From the NCBI RefSeq assembly GCF_019656015.1, contig NZ_BPKW01000005.1:124001-188000 (forward strand): 64,000 nucleotides of DNA, written 5' to 3'. How positions within the stretch are numbered: position 1 is the first letter of the stretch; each line of letters begins with the position of its first letter. The stretch is from Leuconostoc inhae. Its GTDB lineage: Bacteria; Bacillota; Bacilli; Lactobacillales; Lactobacillaceae. Shown piece after piece: positions 1-9,064 of this stretch. Under the pieces are notes generated by a model. The model worked only from the letters and a program-made list of their open reading frames with translations. It was not told where the DNA came from and did not search any database. The position numbers and the translations under genes were made by a program.

Positions 1-723
1 GAAGCAATTTATGTAACCGTACAAGCGGATTTAAAACAAAAAATTTACCAAGGTGAATTTCCAAATCTAAAACTACCAGATGAGCGTTCATTAGCCGAAC
101 AATATGCTGTATCACGCTCATCAATTAAGCGTGCGCTTAATGTTTTAGTACAACAAGGGGTTATTTTTAAAAAACGTGGGAGTGGCACATTTGTCAATCC
201 ACTTTATTTGAAGAATAATGCTATTTTTCAACATGAAGGGTCAAACCTTGGGGTATCAGACTCTTTTCGTGTGGATGGTCAAGCACCAAGCATTGAATTA
301 CTCGACTTTCAAGTTGTGGCGGCGACACCAGAGCAACAACAAGCGTTATTTTTAAATGATGGCGATTTTGTTTATGAAATCAAGCGATTGCGTCGATTAG
401 CAGGTGAACCATTTATGATTGAACGCGGGTATGTGCCAATTGCCGTTGTGCCAGGTTTGAATAAAGAAATTGTCTCTGGATCAGTGTATGAGTACATTGA
501 AAAAACTAAACATCGCACGGTGACAAAATCCTTTATGACAATTATGGCTGAACCATCAACGTCTGAAGATCAAAAATTATTGGAACTTAAAGCAAACGAA
601 CCGGTAGGAATCATGGAGGGTATTTTTTTCATGGATGACGGTACGCCTTTAGAATTTTCTACTATGCGTTTGCATTACAAATATTTACGATATAATGCCT
701 TTGTCAGCCTCGATGCTGAATGA
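1..723 (+). CDS. GntR/HutC-family transcriptional regulator (5' end cut by window)
   Basis: The reading frame is open from base 1, so the start lies outside the window. The first in-window ATG (208) is internal. Codons 10-66 encode a winged-helix GntR domain, with the LPDERSLAEQYAVSRSSIKR helix-turn-helix and the wing KKRGSGTFVNP. The rest is a UTRA/HutC effector-binding domain (EIKRLRRLAGEPFMIERGYVP). Such proteins repress sugar or amino-acid genes and release DNA when a small metabolite binds UTRA. The ligand cannot be told from sequence. Phosphoketolase follows after a terminator, so control of that gene is possible but not shown. Confidence 0.9.
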   Translation, partial: EAIYVTVQADLKQKIYQGEFPNLKLPDERSLAEQYAVSRSSIKRALNVLVQQGVIFKKRGSGTFVNPLYLKNNAIFQHEGSNLGVSDSFRVDGQAPSIELLDFQVVAATPEQQQALFLNDGDFVYEIKRLRRLAGEPFMIERGYVPIAVVPGLNKEIVSGSVYEYIEKTKHRTVTKSFMTIMAEPSTSEDQKLLELKANEPVGIMEGIFFMDDGTPLEFSTMRLHYKYLRYNAFVSLDAE

Positions 724-756
724 AAATAGTCACCGTATCAAACGTGGCTATTTTTT
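723..756 (+). terminator. Rho-independent terminator of the GntR gene
   Basis: Stem AAAATAGTCAC / GTGGCTATTTT with one G-T pair, followed directly by a T run. It sits just after the GntR stop codon. Confidence 0.75.
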
Positions 757-856
757 GTTGGAGTAATAGTAATTTAATTTTGTGATTGGGTCGTACCAAT
801 ACTTATATAGAACCAACCAAACCCTAAACAAGCCGTAACCAATTCAAGCTTTTCAC

Positions 857-885
857 TTGAACAAAAAATGATAATCAGTTATACT
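857..885 (+). promoter_or_regulatory. Promoter of the phosphoketolase gene
   Basis: TTGAAC (857-862), 17 bp spacer, TATACT (880-885). It gives a leader of about 60 nt before the start codon. The leader contains a weak GAGAA/TTCTC stem. This is the only good promoter in the gap. Confidence 0.65.
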
Positions 886-954
886 GTAAGAGTAAATAAC
901 GGAGAAAAGTTCGCGGTTTACGATTCTCTCAAAAAATAAGGAGTATTAAATCTC

Positions 955-3408
955 ATGGTAGATTTTAATTCAAAAGAGTACTTAGGACTCGTTGATAAGT
1001 GGTGGCGTGCTACCAACTATTTGTCAGCAGGGATGATCTTCTTGAAGAGCAACCCTTTGTTCTCAGTTACTAACACACCAATTGAAGCAGAAGACGTTAA
1101 AGTTAAGCCAATTGGTCACTGGGGAACAATTTCAGGACAAACATTCTTGTATGCTCATGCAAATCGTTTGATCAATAAGTATGATTTGAACATGTTCTAT
1201 ATTGGTGGTCCTGGTCACGGTGGTCAAGTGATGGTTACTAACGCCTATTTAGATGGTGAATATACTGAAGATTACCCAGAAATCACACAAGATTTAGAAG
1301 GTATGAGTCGTTTGTTCAAACGTTTCTCATTCCCTGGTGGAATCGGATCGCACATGACCGCTCAAACACCTGGTTCATTGCATGAAGGTGGCGAATTAGG
1401 TTACTCATTATCACACGCATTCGGTGCAGTTTTGGATAATCCAGAACAAATCGCATTTGCTGTTGTTGGTGATGGAGAAGCCGAAACAGGCCCATCAATG
1501 ACTTCATGGCACTCAACAAAGTTCTTGTCAGCCAAGAATGATGGTGCTGTATTGCCAATTTTGGATTTGAACGGATTTAAAATTTCAAACCCTACTATTT
1601 TTTCACGTATGAGTCATGAAGAAATCACAAAGTTCTTTGAAGGTTTGGGATACTCACCACGCTTTATTGAAAACGATGACATTCATGATTACACAGCATA
1701 TCACGAATTGGCTGCTCATGTCTTTGACCAAGCTATTGAAGACATTCAAGCTATCCAAAAGGATGCACGTGAAAATGGTAAATATGAAGATGGTACAATC
1801 CCAGCATGGCCTGTAATTATTGCACGCTTGCCAAAGGGTTGGGGTGGACCAACGCACGATCAAAAGGGTAACCCAATTGAAAATTCATTCCGTGCACATC
1901 AAGTACCATTGAATTTGGAACAAAATGATTTGTCAACATTGAAGCAATTCGAAGACTGGATGAATTCATATAAGCCTGAAGAATTGTTCAATGCTGATGG
2001 TTCACTAAAAGATGAATTGAAAGCTATTGCACCTAAGGGCGACAAGCGTATGTCAGCTAACCCTATTGCTAATGGTGGCCGTGCACGTGGTGCTAAGGCA
2101 CAAGATTTGACTTTGCCTGACTGGCGTCAATTCACCAACGATATTACTAACGAAAATCGTGGACATGAATTTGAAGCAGTGACTCAAAACATGGATATGA
2201 CAACACTTTCAAATTATTTGGAAGAAGTTATGAAGTTGAACCCAACTTCGTTCCGTGTATTTGGTCCTGATGAAACAATGTCAAACCGTTTGTGGAGCCT
2301 CTTTAACACAACTAACCGTCAATGGATGGAAGAAGTTAAGGAACCAAACGATCAATATGTTGGTCCTGAAGGCCGTATTATTGATTCGCAATTGTCAGAA
2401 CATCAAGCAGAAGGTTGGCTAGAAGGTTATACGCTAACTGGTCGTGTTGGTATCTTTGCATCGTACGAATCATTCTTGCGTGTTGTGGATACTATGATCA
2501 CACAACACTTCAAGTGGTTGCGTCATGCTTCAGAACAATCATGGCGTAATGACTACCCATCATTGAACTTGATTGCAACATCAACTGCATTCCAACAAGA
2601 TCACAACGGTTACACACACCAAGATCCAGGTATGTTAACACATTTGGCTGAAAAGAAGTCTAACTTCATTCGCGAGTACTTGCCAGCCGATGGTAACTCA
2701 TTGTTAGCTGTTCAGAGTCGTGCATTCTCAGAACGTCATAAAGTTAACTTGATCATTGCTTCAAAGCAACCACGTCAACAATGGTTTACTGCTGATGAAG
2801 CCGATGTATTGGCTAACGAAGGTTTGAAGATTATTGATTGGGCTTCTACTGCACCTTCTGGTGATGTTGATATTACATTTGCATCTGCTGGTACAGAACC
2901 AACAATCGAAACATTAGCAGCTTTGTGGTTGATTAACCAAGCTTTCCCAGCAGTTAAGTTCCGTTATGTAAACGTTGTTGAATTACTCCGTTTGCAAAAG
3001 AAGTCAGAACCTAACATGAACGATGAACGTGAATTATCTGCTGAAGAATTTAACAAGTACTTCCAAGCTGATAAGCCAGTTATTTTCGGCTTCCATGCTT
3101 ATGAAAACTTGGTAGAATCATTCTTCTTCGAGCGTAAGTTCAAGGGTGATGTTTATGTTCATGGTTATCGTGAAGATGGTGATATCACGACGACTTATGA
3201 CATGCGTGTATATTCACAGTTGGATCGTTTCCATCAAGCAAAAGAAGCTGCAGAAATTTTGTCAGCTAATGGCGCAATTGATCAAGCTGCTGCTGATACT
3301 TTCATTGCTAAGATGGATGAAACATTGGCAAAGCACTTCGAAGTTACTCGTAACGAAGGTCGCGATATTGCAGAATTTACTGATTGGAACTGGTCAGCTT
3401 TGAAGTAA
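955..3408 (+). CDS. xfp: Xylulose-5-phosphate/fructose-6-phosphate phosphoketolase
   Basis: 817 residues, the family length. The thiamine-diphosphate enzyme splits xylulose-5-P (or fructose-6-P) with phosphate into acetyl-P and an aldose phosphate. It is the key step of heterolactic fermentation. The N-terminal PP domain carries [15 protein letters not shown], the GGPGHGG loop, and the TPP/Mg motif [16 protein letters not shown] near residues 180-195. The middle domain has [18 protein letters not shown]. The start is ATG 955 behind AAGGAG at about 940. The gene is monocistronic, between its own promoter and a strong terminator. Its codon use looks highly biased (AAG, TTG, GGT), as expected for an abundant glycolytic protein. 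Confidence 0.97.
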   Translation: MVDFNSKEYLGLVDKWWRATNYLSAGMIFLKSNPLFSVTNTPIEAEDVKVKPIGHWGTISGQTFLYAHANRLINKYDLNMFYIGGPGHGGQVMVTNAYLDGEYTEDYPEITQDLEGMSRLFKRFSFPGGIGSHMTAQTPGSLHEGGELGYSLSHAFGAVLDNPEQIAFAVVGDGEAETGPSMTSWHSTKFLSAKNDGAVLPILDLNGFKISNPTIFSRMSHEEITKFFEGLGYSPRFIENDDIHDYTAYHELAAHVFDQAIEDIQAIQKDARENGKYEDGTIPAWPVIIARLPKGWGGPTHDQKGNPIENSFRAHQVPLNLEQNDLSTLKQFEDWMNSYKPEELFNADGSLKDELKAIAPKGDKRMSANPIANGGRARGAKAQDLTLPDWRQFTNDITNENRGHEFEAVTQNMDMTTLSNYLEEVMKLNPTSFRVFGPDETMSNRLWSLFNTTNRQWMEEVKEPNDQYVGPEGRIIDSQLSEHQAEGWLEGYTLTGRVGIFASYESFLRVVDTMITQHFKWLRHASEQSWRNDYPSLNLIATSTAFQQDHNGYTHQDPGMLTHLAEKKSNFIREYLPADGNSLLAVQSRAFSERHKVNLIIASKQPRQQWFTADEADVLANEGLKIIDWASTAPSGDVDITFASAGTEPTIETLAALWLINQAFPAVKFRYVNVVELLRLQKKSEPNMNDERELSAEEFNKYFQADKPVIFGFHAYENLVESFFFERKFKGDVYVHGYREDGDITTTYDMRVYSQLDRFHQAKEAAEILSANGAIDQAAADTFIAKMDETLAKHFEVTRNEGRDIAEFTDWNWSALK

Positions 3409-3460
3409 TTTAACTTTAGAGTCGTACTAATCATTGTATAATTTAAGTTATTAGTAAATA

Positions 3461-3495
3461 AAGTGAACCAAGCATATGTTTGGTTCACTTTTTTA
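3461..3495 (+). terminator. Terminator of phosphoketolase gene
   Basis: Perfect 10-bp stem AAGTGAACCA / TGGTTCACTT with a 10-nt loop and a T run. A longer reading frame of the next gene runs through this hairpin, which argues against any start upstream of 3495 for that gene. Confidence 0.9.
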
Positions 3496-3531
3496 TGTCT
3501 TTATAATTTAGTTAGGAAAGGAACGCGAATT

Positions 3532-4056
3532 TTGTTAAACAAAGATGAACCTGCAGACAAACTAGGTGAAGTGTGGGATATTTATGATGTTAATAGGCAA
3601 TTAACGGGGAGTAAACATTTAAGAGGTCAAGAACTCGGTATTGGTGAGTATCACTTGGTAGTGAACGCTTTGATTTTTAATGATGATGGTCAGGTATTAA
3701 TGCAAAAGAGATCATTTAATAAAATAAGTTATCCGGGTATATGGACAGTGGCTACTGGTGGATCTGCCTTGGCTGGCGAAAATAGTAGGCGGGCTCTAAT
3801 TCGTGAATTATCAGAAGAATTACATTTAAGGGTAACGTCAAATCGACTACAATTTATAAATTCGATTAATTATACAGATTGGATTGAAGACTGGTTTGCA
3901 GTGCGTATTGACGCATCGTTAACCAACTTAGTTTACCAAAGTTCAGAAATTGAGGCTATACGCTGGGCATCCCTACAAGAAGCAATAAAAATAAACAACC
4001 AAAACGGCGTAAACGATAATACGCTATTAACACAAGCACAAACATTGTTATTTTAA
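3532..4056 (+). CDS. Nudix hydrolase
   Basis: 174 residues from the TTG at 3532, which has AGGAAAGGAA 9 nt upstream. Upstream ATGs fall inside the xfp terminator and are rejected. The Nudix box is GSALAGENSRRALIRELSEEL, that is G-x5-E-x7-REL-x-EEL, so the catalytic REx2EE is intact. The sequence before it (HLVVNALIFNDDGQVLMQKRS, YPGIWTVATGG) resembles the isopentenyl-diphosphate isomerase/YfcD-like branch. Nudix enzymes cleave nucleoside diphosphate-X compounds with Mg2+. The substrate here is unknown. Confidence 0.85.
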   Translation: MLNKDEPADKLGEVWDIYDVNRQLTGSKHLRGQELGIGEYHLVVNALIFNDDGQVLMQKRSFNKISYPGIWTVATGGSALAGENSRRALIRELSEELHLRVTSNRLQFINSINYTDWIEDWFAVRIDASLTNLVYQSSEIEAIRWASLQEAIKINNQNGVNDNTLLTQAQTLLF

Positions 4057-4101
4057 TAGTCATTAAGAGTATATTCTTAATCGATGGCAGTGCTGTTTAT
4101 A

Positions 4102-4130
4102 TTGTAAAATACTGTGAAATTTGATATGAT
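4102..4130 (+). promoter_or_regulatory. Promoter of MFS transporter gene
   Basis: TTGTAA (4102-4107), 17 bp, TATGAT (4125-4130), with TG one base upstream of the -10 (extended -10). Confidence 0.55.
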
Positions 4131-4223
4131 AGTGGTTGCATTCATTTCTTTTAAAATAAAGATATGGACGCTTTTTATTGGGATTAAATTATAAAATTAA
4201 ATCAATGTGATGAGGGTGTTTTC

Positions 4224-5456
4224 ATGTCGGAATTTTTTAAATTAGATCGTAACATTCAATTACGTATGGTTATCATGTTTATTACGATTGCTATCGGATC
4301 ATCTGTTGGACCTAATATGACAATCTATTATGTTGCTTATTTTGGTGCCGGGATCACGGGAATATTGTTGGTTTTTGTCCAAGTAGCAGGATTTATTGCA
4401 GGCCTATATGGCGGTCATCTGGCTGATGTATGGGGCCGTAAACGCGTCATGTTAAGTGGTATTGGTGCAATGGCTGTTGGTTATACGATTGCAGCAACGA
4501 TGAATTCACCCATGTATATTAATCCTTATGTTACTTTTTTTGGATTTTTGCTGGCAACAGTTGGGATGAGTTTTGCTTCACCTGCAGAAGAAGCAATGAT
4601 GATTGATGTTTCAACTTTAAAAAATCGTAAATTCATATATGCGATGATGTATTGGGTCATTAATCTTTCTGTTATGATTGGTGCTGCATTGGGTGGTTGG
4701 TTCTTTAAAACAGCACGCTTTGAATTATTAATTGGAACAGCAATTGGTGCCATTATAAGCCTGATTATTGTTATGATTTGGGTTACGGAAACATTTCAAA
4801 AAGAAAAACGTCAAAACACGGGACAATCGGTTTTGGATGTATTAAAAAGTTATCGTACTGTATTTTCAGATCAACGCTACTTAAAGTTCATGGTAGCAGG
4901 CGTTGGTGCCGTTGTTATTTTTTCATCGCCAGATTACTATTTAGCAGCTCATCTGGCGGAGACGTTTCATAGTGTCACGGTACTAGGCATCCAAATTTTT
5001 GGGCAACGCATGTTGTCAGTTATTACTATTGTAAATACTGTCATGATTGTGTTATTAATGGGAACCATGACAAAATTATTTTCAAATTGGTCAAATTTGA
5101 AGGCGAGCCTTGTGGGTATTGCGATACAAGGCAGTAGCTTTGCTTTAATGTTTTTGCTTAATGATTTTTGGCCGCTGTTCATTGTAGCGATTGTGCTAAC
5201 AATAGGCGAAATGATTGTGACGCCAGCTAATCAATCGTTGCGAGCTGAAATGATGAATCAAAATAAAGTTGGGGTATATAGTGGATTTAGTGCAGCAACT
5301 AGACCACTGGGCTATATTTTATCGTCAGGAATTGTGAGTATTTCGATATTCATTGGTCACATTGGCGCAGCAATTTTGTTACTTGTTGCAACAGGGGTAA
5401 GCATGTGGTTTACTTATTTGGCCGTTGTGATGCTACGTGAAAATAGAACGAAATAG
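4224..5456 (+). CDS. MFS transporter, DHA1-like efflux permease
   Basis: 410 residues, very hydrophobic, with about 12 membrane helices. MFS motif A is clear in the loop after helix 2 (GGHLADVWGRKRVML). Proteins of this kind use proton antiport, often to export drugs or metabolites. No regulator is adjacent and the substrate is unknown. ATG 4224 follows GAGGGTG. The gene has its own promoter and no obvious terminator before the next promoter at 5516. Confidence 0.85.
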   Translation: MSEFFKLDRNIQLRMVIMFITIAIGSSVGPNMTIYYVAYFGAGITGILLVFVQVAGFIAGLYGGHLADVWGRKRVMLSGIGAMAVGYTIAATMNSPMYINPYVTFFGFLLATVGMSFASPAEEAMMIDVSTLKNRKFIYAMMYWVINLSVMIGAALGGWFFKTARFELLIGTAIGAIISLIIVMIWVTETFQKEKRQNTGQSVLDVLKSYRTVFSDQRYLKFMVAGVGAVVIFSSPDYYLAAHLAETFHSVTVLGIQIFGQRMLSVITIVNTVMIVLLMGTMTKLFSNWSNLKASLVGIAIQGSSFALMFLLNDFWPLFIVAIVLTIGEMIVTPANQSLRAEMMNQNKVGVYSGFSAATRPLGYILSSGIVSISIFIGHIGAAILLLVATGVSMWFTYLAVVMLRENRTK

Positions 5457-5512
5457 TATCTTAAATATATTGAATTGGTGATGGGGTTTTAATGCATTGT
5501 AGTCACTTTCTT

Positions 5513-5521
5513 TGCTATAAT
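5513..5521 (+). promoter_or_regulatory. Extended -10 promoter of the HAD gene
   Basis: TGCTATAAT, an extended -10 with no good -35. It predicts a start near 5528 and an untranslated leader of about 135 nt. Confidence 0.55.
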
Positions 5522-5601
5522 GTAATTATGAACTTACAAATTGCAAGATTCATGATAGATACTAGCGCTTTTATTTTTAATGAAGGGGAATAGTAATTGT
5601 G

Positions 5602-5649
5602 TACAAGTCATGGACAAACAATTGAACATGACTTGTAATCTGATTACAA
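5602..5649 (+). promoter_or_regulatory. Overlapping inverted repeats in HAD-gene leader
   Basis: A perfect 11-bp inverted repeat (TACAAGTCATG 5602-5612, CATGACTTGTA 5627-5637) is followed by a 7-bp one (TTGTAAT 5633-5639, ATTACAA 5643-5649). They share TTGTA at 5633-5637, so only one hairpin can form at a time in RNA. As DNA they could be tandem repressor sites. Confidence 0.5.
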
Positions 5650-5663
5650 AGACGACACACATC

Positions 5664-6482
5664 ATGTCAAAAATTAAAATTGTGGCAATTGATATCGACG
5701 GTACACTGCTTAATGACCAGCGGGAAATTACCCAAGAAGTGAAAAGAGCCATTCAGCAAGCTTTGGTAAACGATGTTAAAATTGTTATTACAACAGGTCG
5801 GCCTTTACCAGGTGTTCGTGATATTTTAGCTGATTTGGGTATTCAGGGTAAGGATCAATACGTGATTACATATAATGGTGGTTTGGTCCAGACAGCAGAC
5901 GGTAAAAAAACACTATTTCGACAACCGTTAGCTGTTAAGGAATTTCAAGCAGTCAACAATTTTATGCTAACCCAAGATACTTACGTACAAGTTGAAACTC
6001 AAGATGCTGCGTATACGACAAATCATAGAATTCATCCTTGGGCCAGTTTTGAAAATAGTCTAGTTAATTTGCCATTGTTTGTTTTAGATACAGAAAACGA
6101 CTTGGAAAAGGTTGAATTCATTAAGGCAATTGCCAATGCTGAAAGTAGTCAGTTAGATAAAGTGCAAGCCGCAATACCAACTGAAATTTCAAATCGTGTT
6201 AACGTGATTCGATCGACGGCTAATAACTTAGAATTTATTGACCGCCACGCATCTAAGGGCAATGCTTTGCTTGCCTTGGCGGATGTTTTAGGCATTGAAC
6301 ACATACAGACAATGGCTATTGGCGATCAAGCCAATGACTATTCAATGATAGAACAAGCTGGTATTGGTGTGGCAATGGGGAATGCAATCCCAGAATTAAA
6401 AGCTATTGCAGATGAGCAGACGGTAACAAATAATGAATCAGGTGTTGCAAAAGCAATTGAAAAATTTGTCTTAGACAAGTAA
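5664..6482 (+). CDS. HAD-superfamily (Cof-type) sugar-phosphate phosphatase
   Basis: 272 residues from ATG 5664 (MSKIKIVAIDIDGTLLNDQ). The frame runs back to 5580, but that part would cross two hairpins. No Shine-Dalgarno is close to 5664, so the start is the least certain point. The nucleophile motif is DIDGTLL and motif II lies near TTGRPLPG. Motif III/IV is KGNALLALADVLGI then AIGDQANDYSMIEQAG. The cap is C2B type. Family members hydrolyse sugar phosphates or flavin/pyridoxal phosphates. The specific substrate is not predictable. Confidence 0.85.
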   Translation: MSKIKIVAIDIDGTLLNDQREITQEVKRAIQQALVNDVKIVITTGRPLPGVRDILADLGIQGKDQYVITYNGGLVQTADGKKTLFRQPLAVKEFQAVNNFMLTQDTYVQVETQDAAYTTNHRIHPWASFENSLVNLPLFVLDTENDLEKVEFIKAIANAESSQLDKVQAAIPTEISNRVNVIRSTANNLEFIDRHASKGNALLALADVLGIEHIQTMAIGDQANDYSMIEQAGIGVAMGNAIPELKAIADEQTVTNNESGVAKAIEKFVLDK

Positions 6483-6541
6483 ATAAATAGGTTATCTATT
6501 ATAAATAACACTACTACGATAAAAAATGCGGAGGTCGCAAA

Positions 6542-7039
6542 ATGAATGTATTATTATCTGGAGAAGAGACAGAATTAGTTGGCGAACCACTAAAAATTGG
6601 CGACACATTGCCACATTTTAAGTTAGAAGATGAGAATGGTGATAAAGTTAAGACGGCTGATTTAGTTGGCAAGTTGACTTTAATTTCTGTTGTACCTGAT
6701 TTAAATACAGATACGTGTTCTTTGCAAACACGTCACTTTAATCAAGCAGTTGATCAATTCCAAGACGTACAATTTTTAACAATTTCAACAAATTCAGTTG
6801 CAGAACAACGTGACTGGTGTGCAGCTGAGGGGGTACATAACTTACGTATGTTATCAGATGAACAAGAGTCATTTGGTTATGCTACTAAATTGTATATACC
6901 GGCCCAAGGATTTGATACACGTGCAGTGTATATTGTAGATGCGAAAGGTGTTGTGCGTTATGCACAAATCGTACCAGAAGTATCAGAGGAACCAGACTAT
7001 GATGACGCATTAAAAGCGTTGAAAACACTCTCAGCTTAA
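6542..7039 (+). CDS. tpx: Thiol peroxidase (2-Cys peroxiredoxin, Tpx)
   Basis: 165 residues, close to the 165-168 of the family. It reduces hydrogen peroxide and alkyl hydroperoxides using thioredoxin. The peroxidatic Cys59 is in PDLNTDTCSLQTRHFN and the resolving Cys93 in WCAAEGVHNLRMLSD, both at the positions expected for Tpx. The thioredoxin fold begins at GDTLPHFKLEDENG. The start ATG has GGAGG 6 nt upstream. It sits between the HAD phosphatase and prs, probably with its own promoter in the 59-bp gap. Confidence 0.93.
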   Translation: MNVLLSGEETELVGEPLKIGDTLPHFKLEDENGDKVKTADLVGKLTLISVVPDLNTDTCSLQTRHFNQAVDQFQDVQFLTISTNSVAEQRDWCAAEGVHNLRMLSDEQESFGYATKLYIPAQGFDTRAVYIVDAKGVVRYAQIVPEVSEEPDYDDALKALKTLSA

Positions 7040-7124
7040 GTGTTTAATGGTTAATTAAAATTTCAAAAAAATATGACTATTTTTAAAATGAACTTGAATG
7101 AACATAAAACACTTGGAGCTAAAA

Positions 7125-8105
7125 ATGCCAGAACCTAAATTGAAACTTTTTTCTTTAAGCTCAAATGAGCCACTTGCAAAAAAAATTGCTGAATCAGTTG
7201 GCGTACCGTTGAGTGAGATATCTGTGAAACGGTTTGCGGACGGTGAAGTACAGATTAACATTGAAGAAAGCATTCGTGGTGACAATGTTTTCGTTATTCA
7301 ATCAACTTCTGCGCCAGTTAATGATAATTTAATGGAATTATTAATTATGATTGACGCGTTGCGTCGTGCTTCTGCTAATCAAATCAATGTTGTTTTACCT
7401 TACTATGGTTATGCGCGTCAGGATCGTAAGGCGCGTTCACGCGAACCAATTACAGCAAAGCTCGTAGCGAATATGTTAGAACGTGCAGGAACCACGCGCG
7501 TGCTAGCGTTAGATTTACACGCGGCACAAATACAAGGGTTCTTTGATATTCCAATGGATCATTTGCAGGCAGCACCGCTATTAGCTGATTACTTAATTGA
7601 ATCAGGTATTGCTGATAAACAAAATGCTGTCATTGTTTCTCCAGATCATGGTGGTATGACACGCGCACGTAATCTGAACAATATGTTAGCGTTGGAATCT
7701 CCAGTTGCGGTTATTGATAAGCGTCGTCCAAAGCCTAACGTAGCTGAAATAGGTAGTATTGTTGGTGATGTACAAGGTAAAACAGCAATTATGATTGATG
7801 ACATGATTGACACTGCTGGTACAATCACGCAAGGTGCACAATTAATCATGGCACATGGTGCTAAAGAGGTTTATGTGGTTGCTTCGCATGCTGTCTTTTC
7901 TGGCCCAGCTATTGAACGCTTACAAAATTCTGTTTTCACAAAAGTTATTTTAACTGATTCTATCGATTTACCAGATGAGAAAAAATTTGATAAATTGGAA
8001 ATTGTATCAGTTGGTGAATTAATTGGTGAAGCGATTCGTCGCGTGAATAATAACGAAGCTATTTCATCATTGTTTAAAAATCGCTTTCATCGCCGATCAC
8101 ATTAA
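7125..8105 (+). CDS. prs: Ribose-phosphate pyrophosphokinase (PRPP synthetase)
   Basis: 326 residues. It makes PRPP from ribose-5-phosphate and ATP for nucleotide, His and Trp synthesis. The chosen ATG 7125 ([20 protein letters not shown]) has TTGGAG 9 nt upstream. An upstream ATG at 7098 lacks a binding site. Signatures: [18 protein letters not shown], the ATP-flexible loop [35 protein letters not shown] (Mg-binding) and the PRPP loop [14 protein letters not shown]. The gene is followed by a terminator. Confidence 0.96.
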   Translation: MPEPKLKLFSLSSNEPLAKKIAESVGVPLSEISVKRFADGEVQINIEESIRGDNVFVIQSTSAPVNDNLMELLIMIDALRRASANQINVVLPYYGYARQDRKARSREPITAKLVANMLERAGTTRVLALDLHAAQIQGFFDIPMDHLQAAPLLADYLIESGIADKQNAVIVSPDHGGMTRARNLNNMLALESPVAVIDKRRPKPNVAEIGSIVGDVQGKTAIMIDDMIDTAGTITQGAQLIMAHGAKEVYVVASHAVFSGPAIERLQNSVFTKVILTDSIDLPDEKKFDKLEIVSVGELIGEAIRRVNNNEAISSLFKNRFHRRSH

Positions 8106-8141
8106 CCATGAGTATATAGCTAAGTTAATAAGATGTCATAG

Positions 8142-8167
8142 AAAACTGATTAAATTCAGTTTTTTTG
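8142..8167 (+). terminator. Terminator of prs
   Basis: Stem AAAACTGA / TCAGTTTT with a short AT loop and a seven-T tail. Confidence 0.8.
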
Positions 8168-8176
8168 TGTTAAATA

Positions 8177-8204
8177 TTACAGAATGGTAAAAAAATGATA
8201 TACT
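8177..8204 (+). promoter_or_regulatory. Promoter of the walRK operon
   Basis: TTACAG (8177-8182), 16 bp, TATACT (8199-8204), preceded by TGA (extended -10). It lies between the prs terminator and walR. Confidence 0.6.
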
Positions 8205-8247
8205 TAGAGATAGACAAACTAATAGAAAATATATGAGGAGAACGTCC

Positions 8248-8955
8248 ATGAGTAAAATTTTGGTTGTGGATGATGAGAAGCCAATCTCAGATATCATTAA
8301 ATTTAATTTAACCAAAGAAGGATATGAAGTCGTAACGGCAGCTGATGGTCAGGAAGCATTGACAGTGTTTAATGAAGAAAAGCCTGATCTTGTTTTGCTT
8401 GACCAAATGTTGCCTGAAATTGATGGTGTTGAAGTACTACGTCAAATTCGTTCAAAATCAGAAATACCAGTTATTATGGTAACAGCTAAAGATTCTGAAA
8501 TTGATAAAGTGTTAGGTTTAGAGATGGGTGCCGATGATTATGTCACAAAACCGTTCTCAAATCGTGAATTAGTAGCACGTGTTAAGGCTAATTTACGTAG
8601 CCGCAAAGCTGTTGCGCAGCATACTGATGAGTCTGTTGTGAATACTGATGATATTGAGTTAGGTGATTTGACAATACATCCGCAAGCATATATGGTGTCA
8701 AAAGCTGGACAAGATATTGAATTAACGCATCGAGAATTTGAACTACTTTATTATTTAGCACAACATATTAGTCAAGTGATGACACGTGAGCATTTATTGC
8801 AACAAGTTTGGGGCTATGATTACTTCGGGGATGTGCGAACGGTAGATGTTACTGTTCGTCGTTTGCGTGAAAAAATTGAAGATAATCCAAGTCACCCTAA
8901 TTGGTTGGCAACACGTCGCGGGGTAGGATACTACTTGCGTCCTGATGCAGAGTGA
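8248..8955 (+). CDS. walR: WalR (YycF) response regulator
   Basis: 235 residues from ATG 8248, behind GAGGAG. The ATG at 8233 overlaps that binding site and is rejected. The receiver domain has the phospho-acceptor Asp52 ([13 protein letters not shown]) and the Lys of [11 protein letters not shown]. The C-terminal OmpR-type winged helix ends [31 protein letters not shown]. It is the cell-wall master regulator of Firmicutes, phosphorylated by WalK. First gene of walR-[sORF]-walK-yycH-yycI-htrA. Confidence 0.97.
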   Translation: MSKILVVDDEKPISDIIKFNLTKEGYEVVTAADGQEALTVFNEEKPDLVLLDQMLPEIDGVEVLRQIRSKSEIPVIMVTAKDSEIDKVLGLEMGADDYVTKPFSNRELVARVKANLRSRKAVAQHTDESVVNTDDIELGDLTIHPQAYMVSKAGQDIELTHREFELLYYLAQHISQVMTREHLLQQVWGYDYFGDVRTVDVTVRRLREKIEDNPSHPNWLATRRGVGYYLRPDAE

Positions 8956-8959
8956 AAAA

Positions 8960-9064
8960 ATGTCTTCATTGCCGGTAAAGCAAACATTGTTACTTAATAA
9001 TACAACTAAGATATTTTCTCTGTTATACGCCAAGGAGACAGACGCTAGGCGTCAGCAATTATGA
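8960..9064 (+). CDS. Possible 34-residue leader/coupling ORF between walR and walK
   Basis: ATG 8960 lies 4 nt after the walR stop. The frame stays open for 34 codons (beginning MSSLPVKQTLLLNN) and ends with a TGA that overlaps the walK ATG as ATGA. Its 3' part contains the AAGGAG and the GACGC-TAG-GCGTC hairpin. The product is not recognised. The layout suggests translational coupling of walK to walR. Alternatively it is a chance open frame and the hairpin alone positions the ribosome. No strong Shine-Dalgarno precedes it. Confidence 0.35.
   Translation: MSSLPVKQTLLLNNTTKIFSLLYAKETDARRQQL
9032..9061 (+). promoter_or_regulatory. Hairpin-split ribosome binding site of walK
   Basis: AAGGAG (9032-9037) is 23 nt from the walK ATG, too far for normal initiation. 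Between them is a perfect inverted repeat GACGC (9041-9045) TAG GCGTC (9049-9053). Folding removes 13 nt and leaves about 10 nt of effective spacing. An in-frame stop at 9046 excludes any upstream start other than a rare ATT at 9058. Confidence 0.5.

Noticed and set aside
3463-3531. N-terminal extension of the Nudix hydrolase from an ATG at 3463
   Set aside because: It would be read through the phosphoketolase terminator hairpin; the TTG at 3532 has a good ribosome site.
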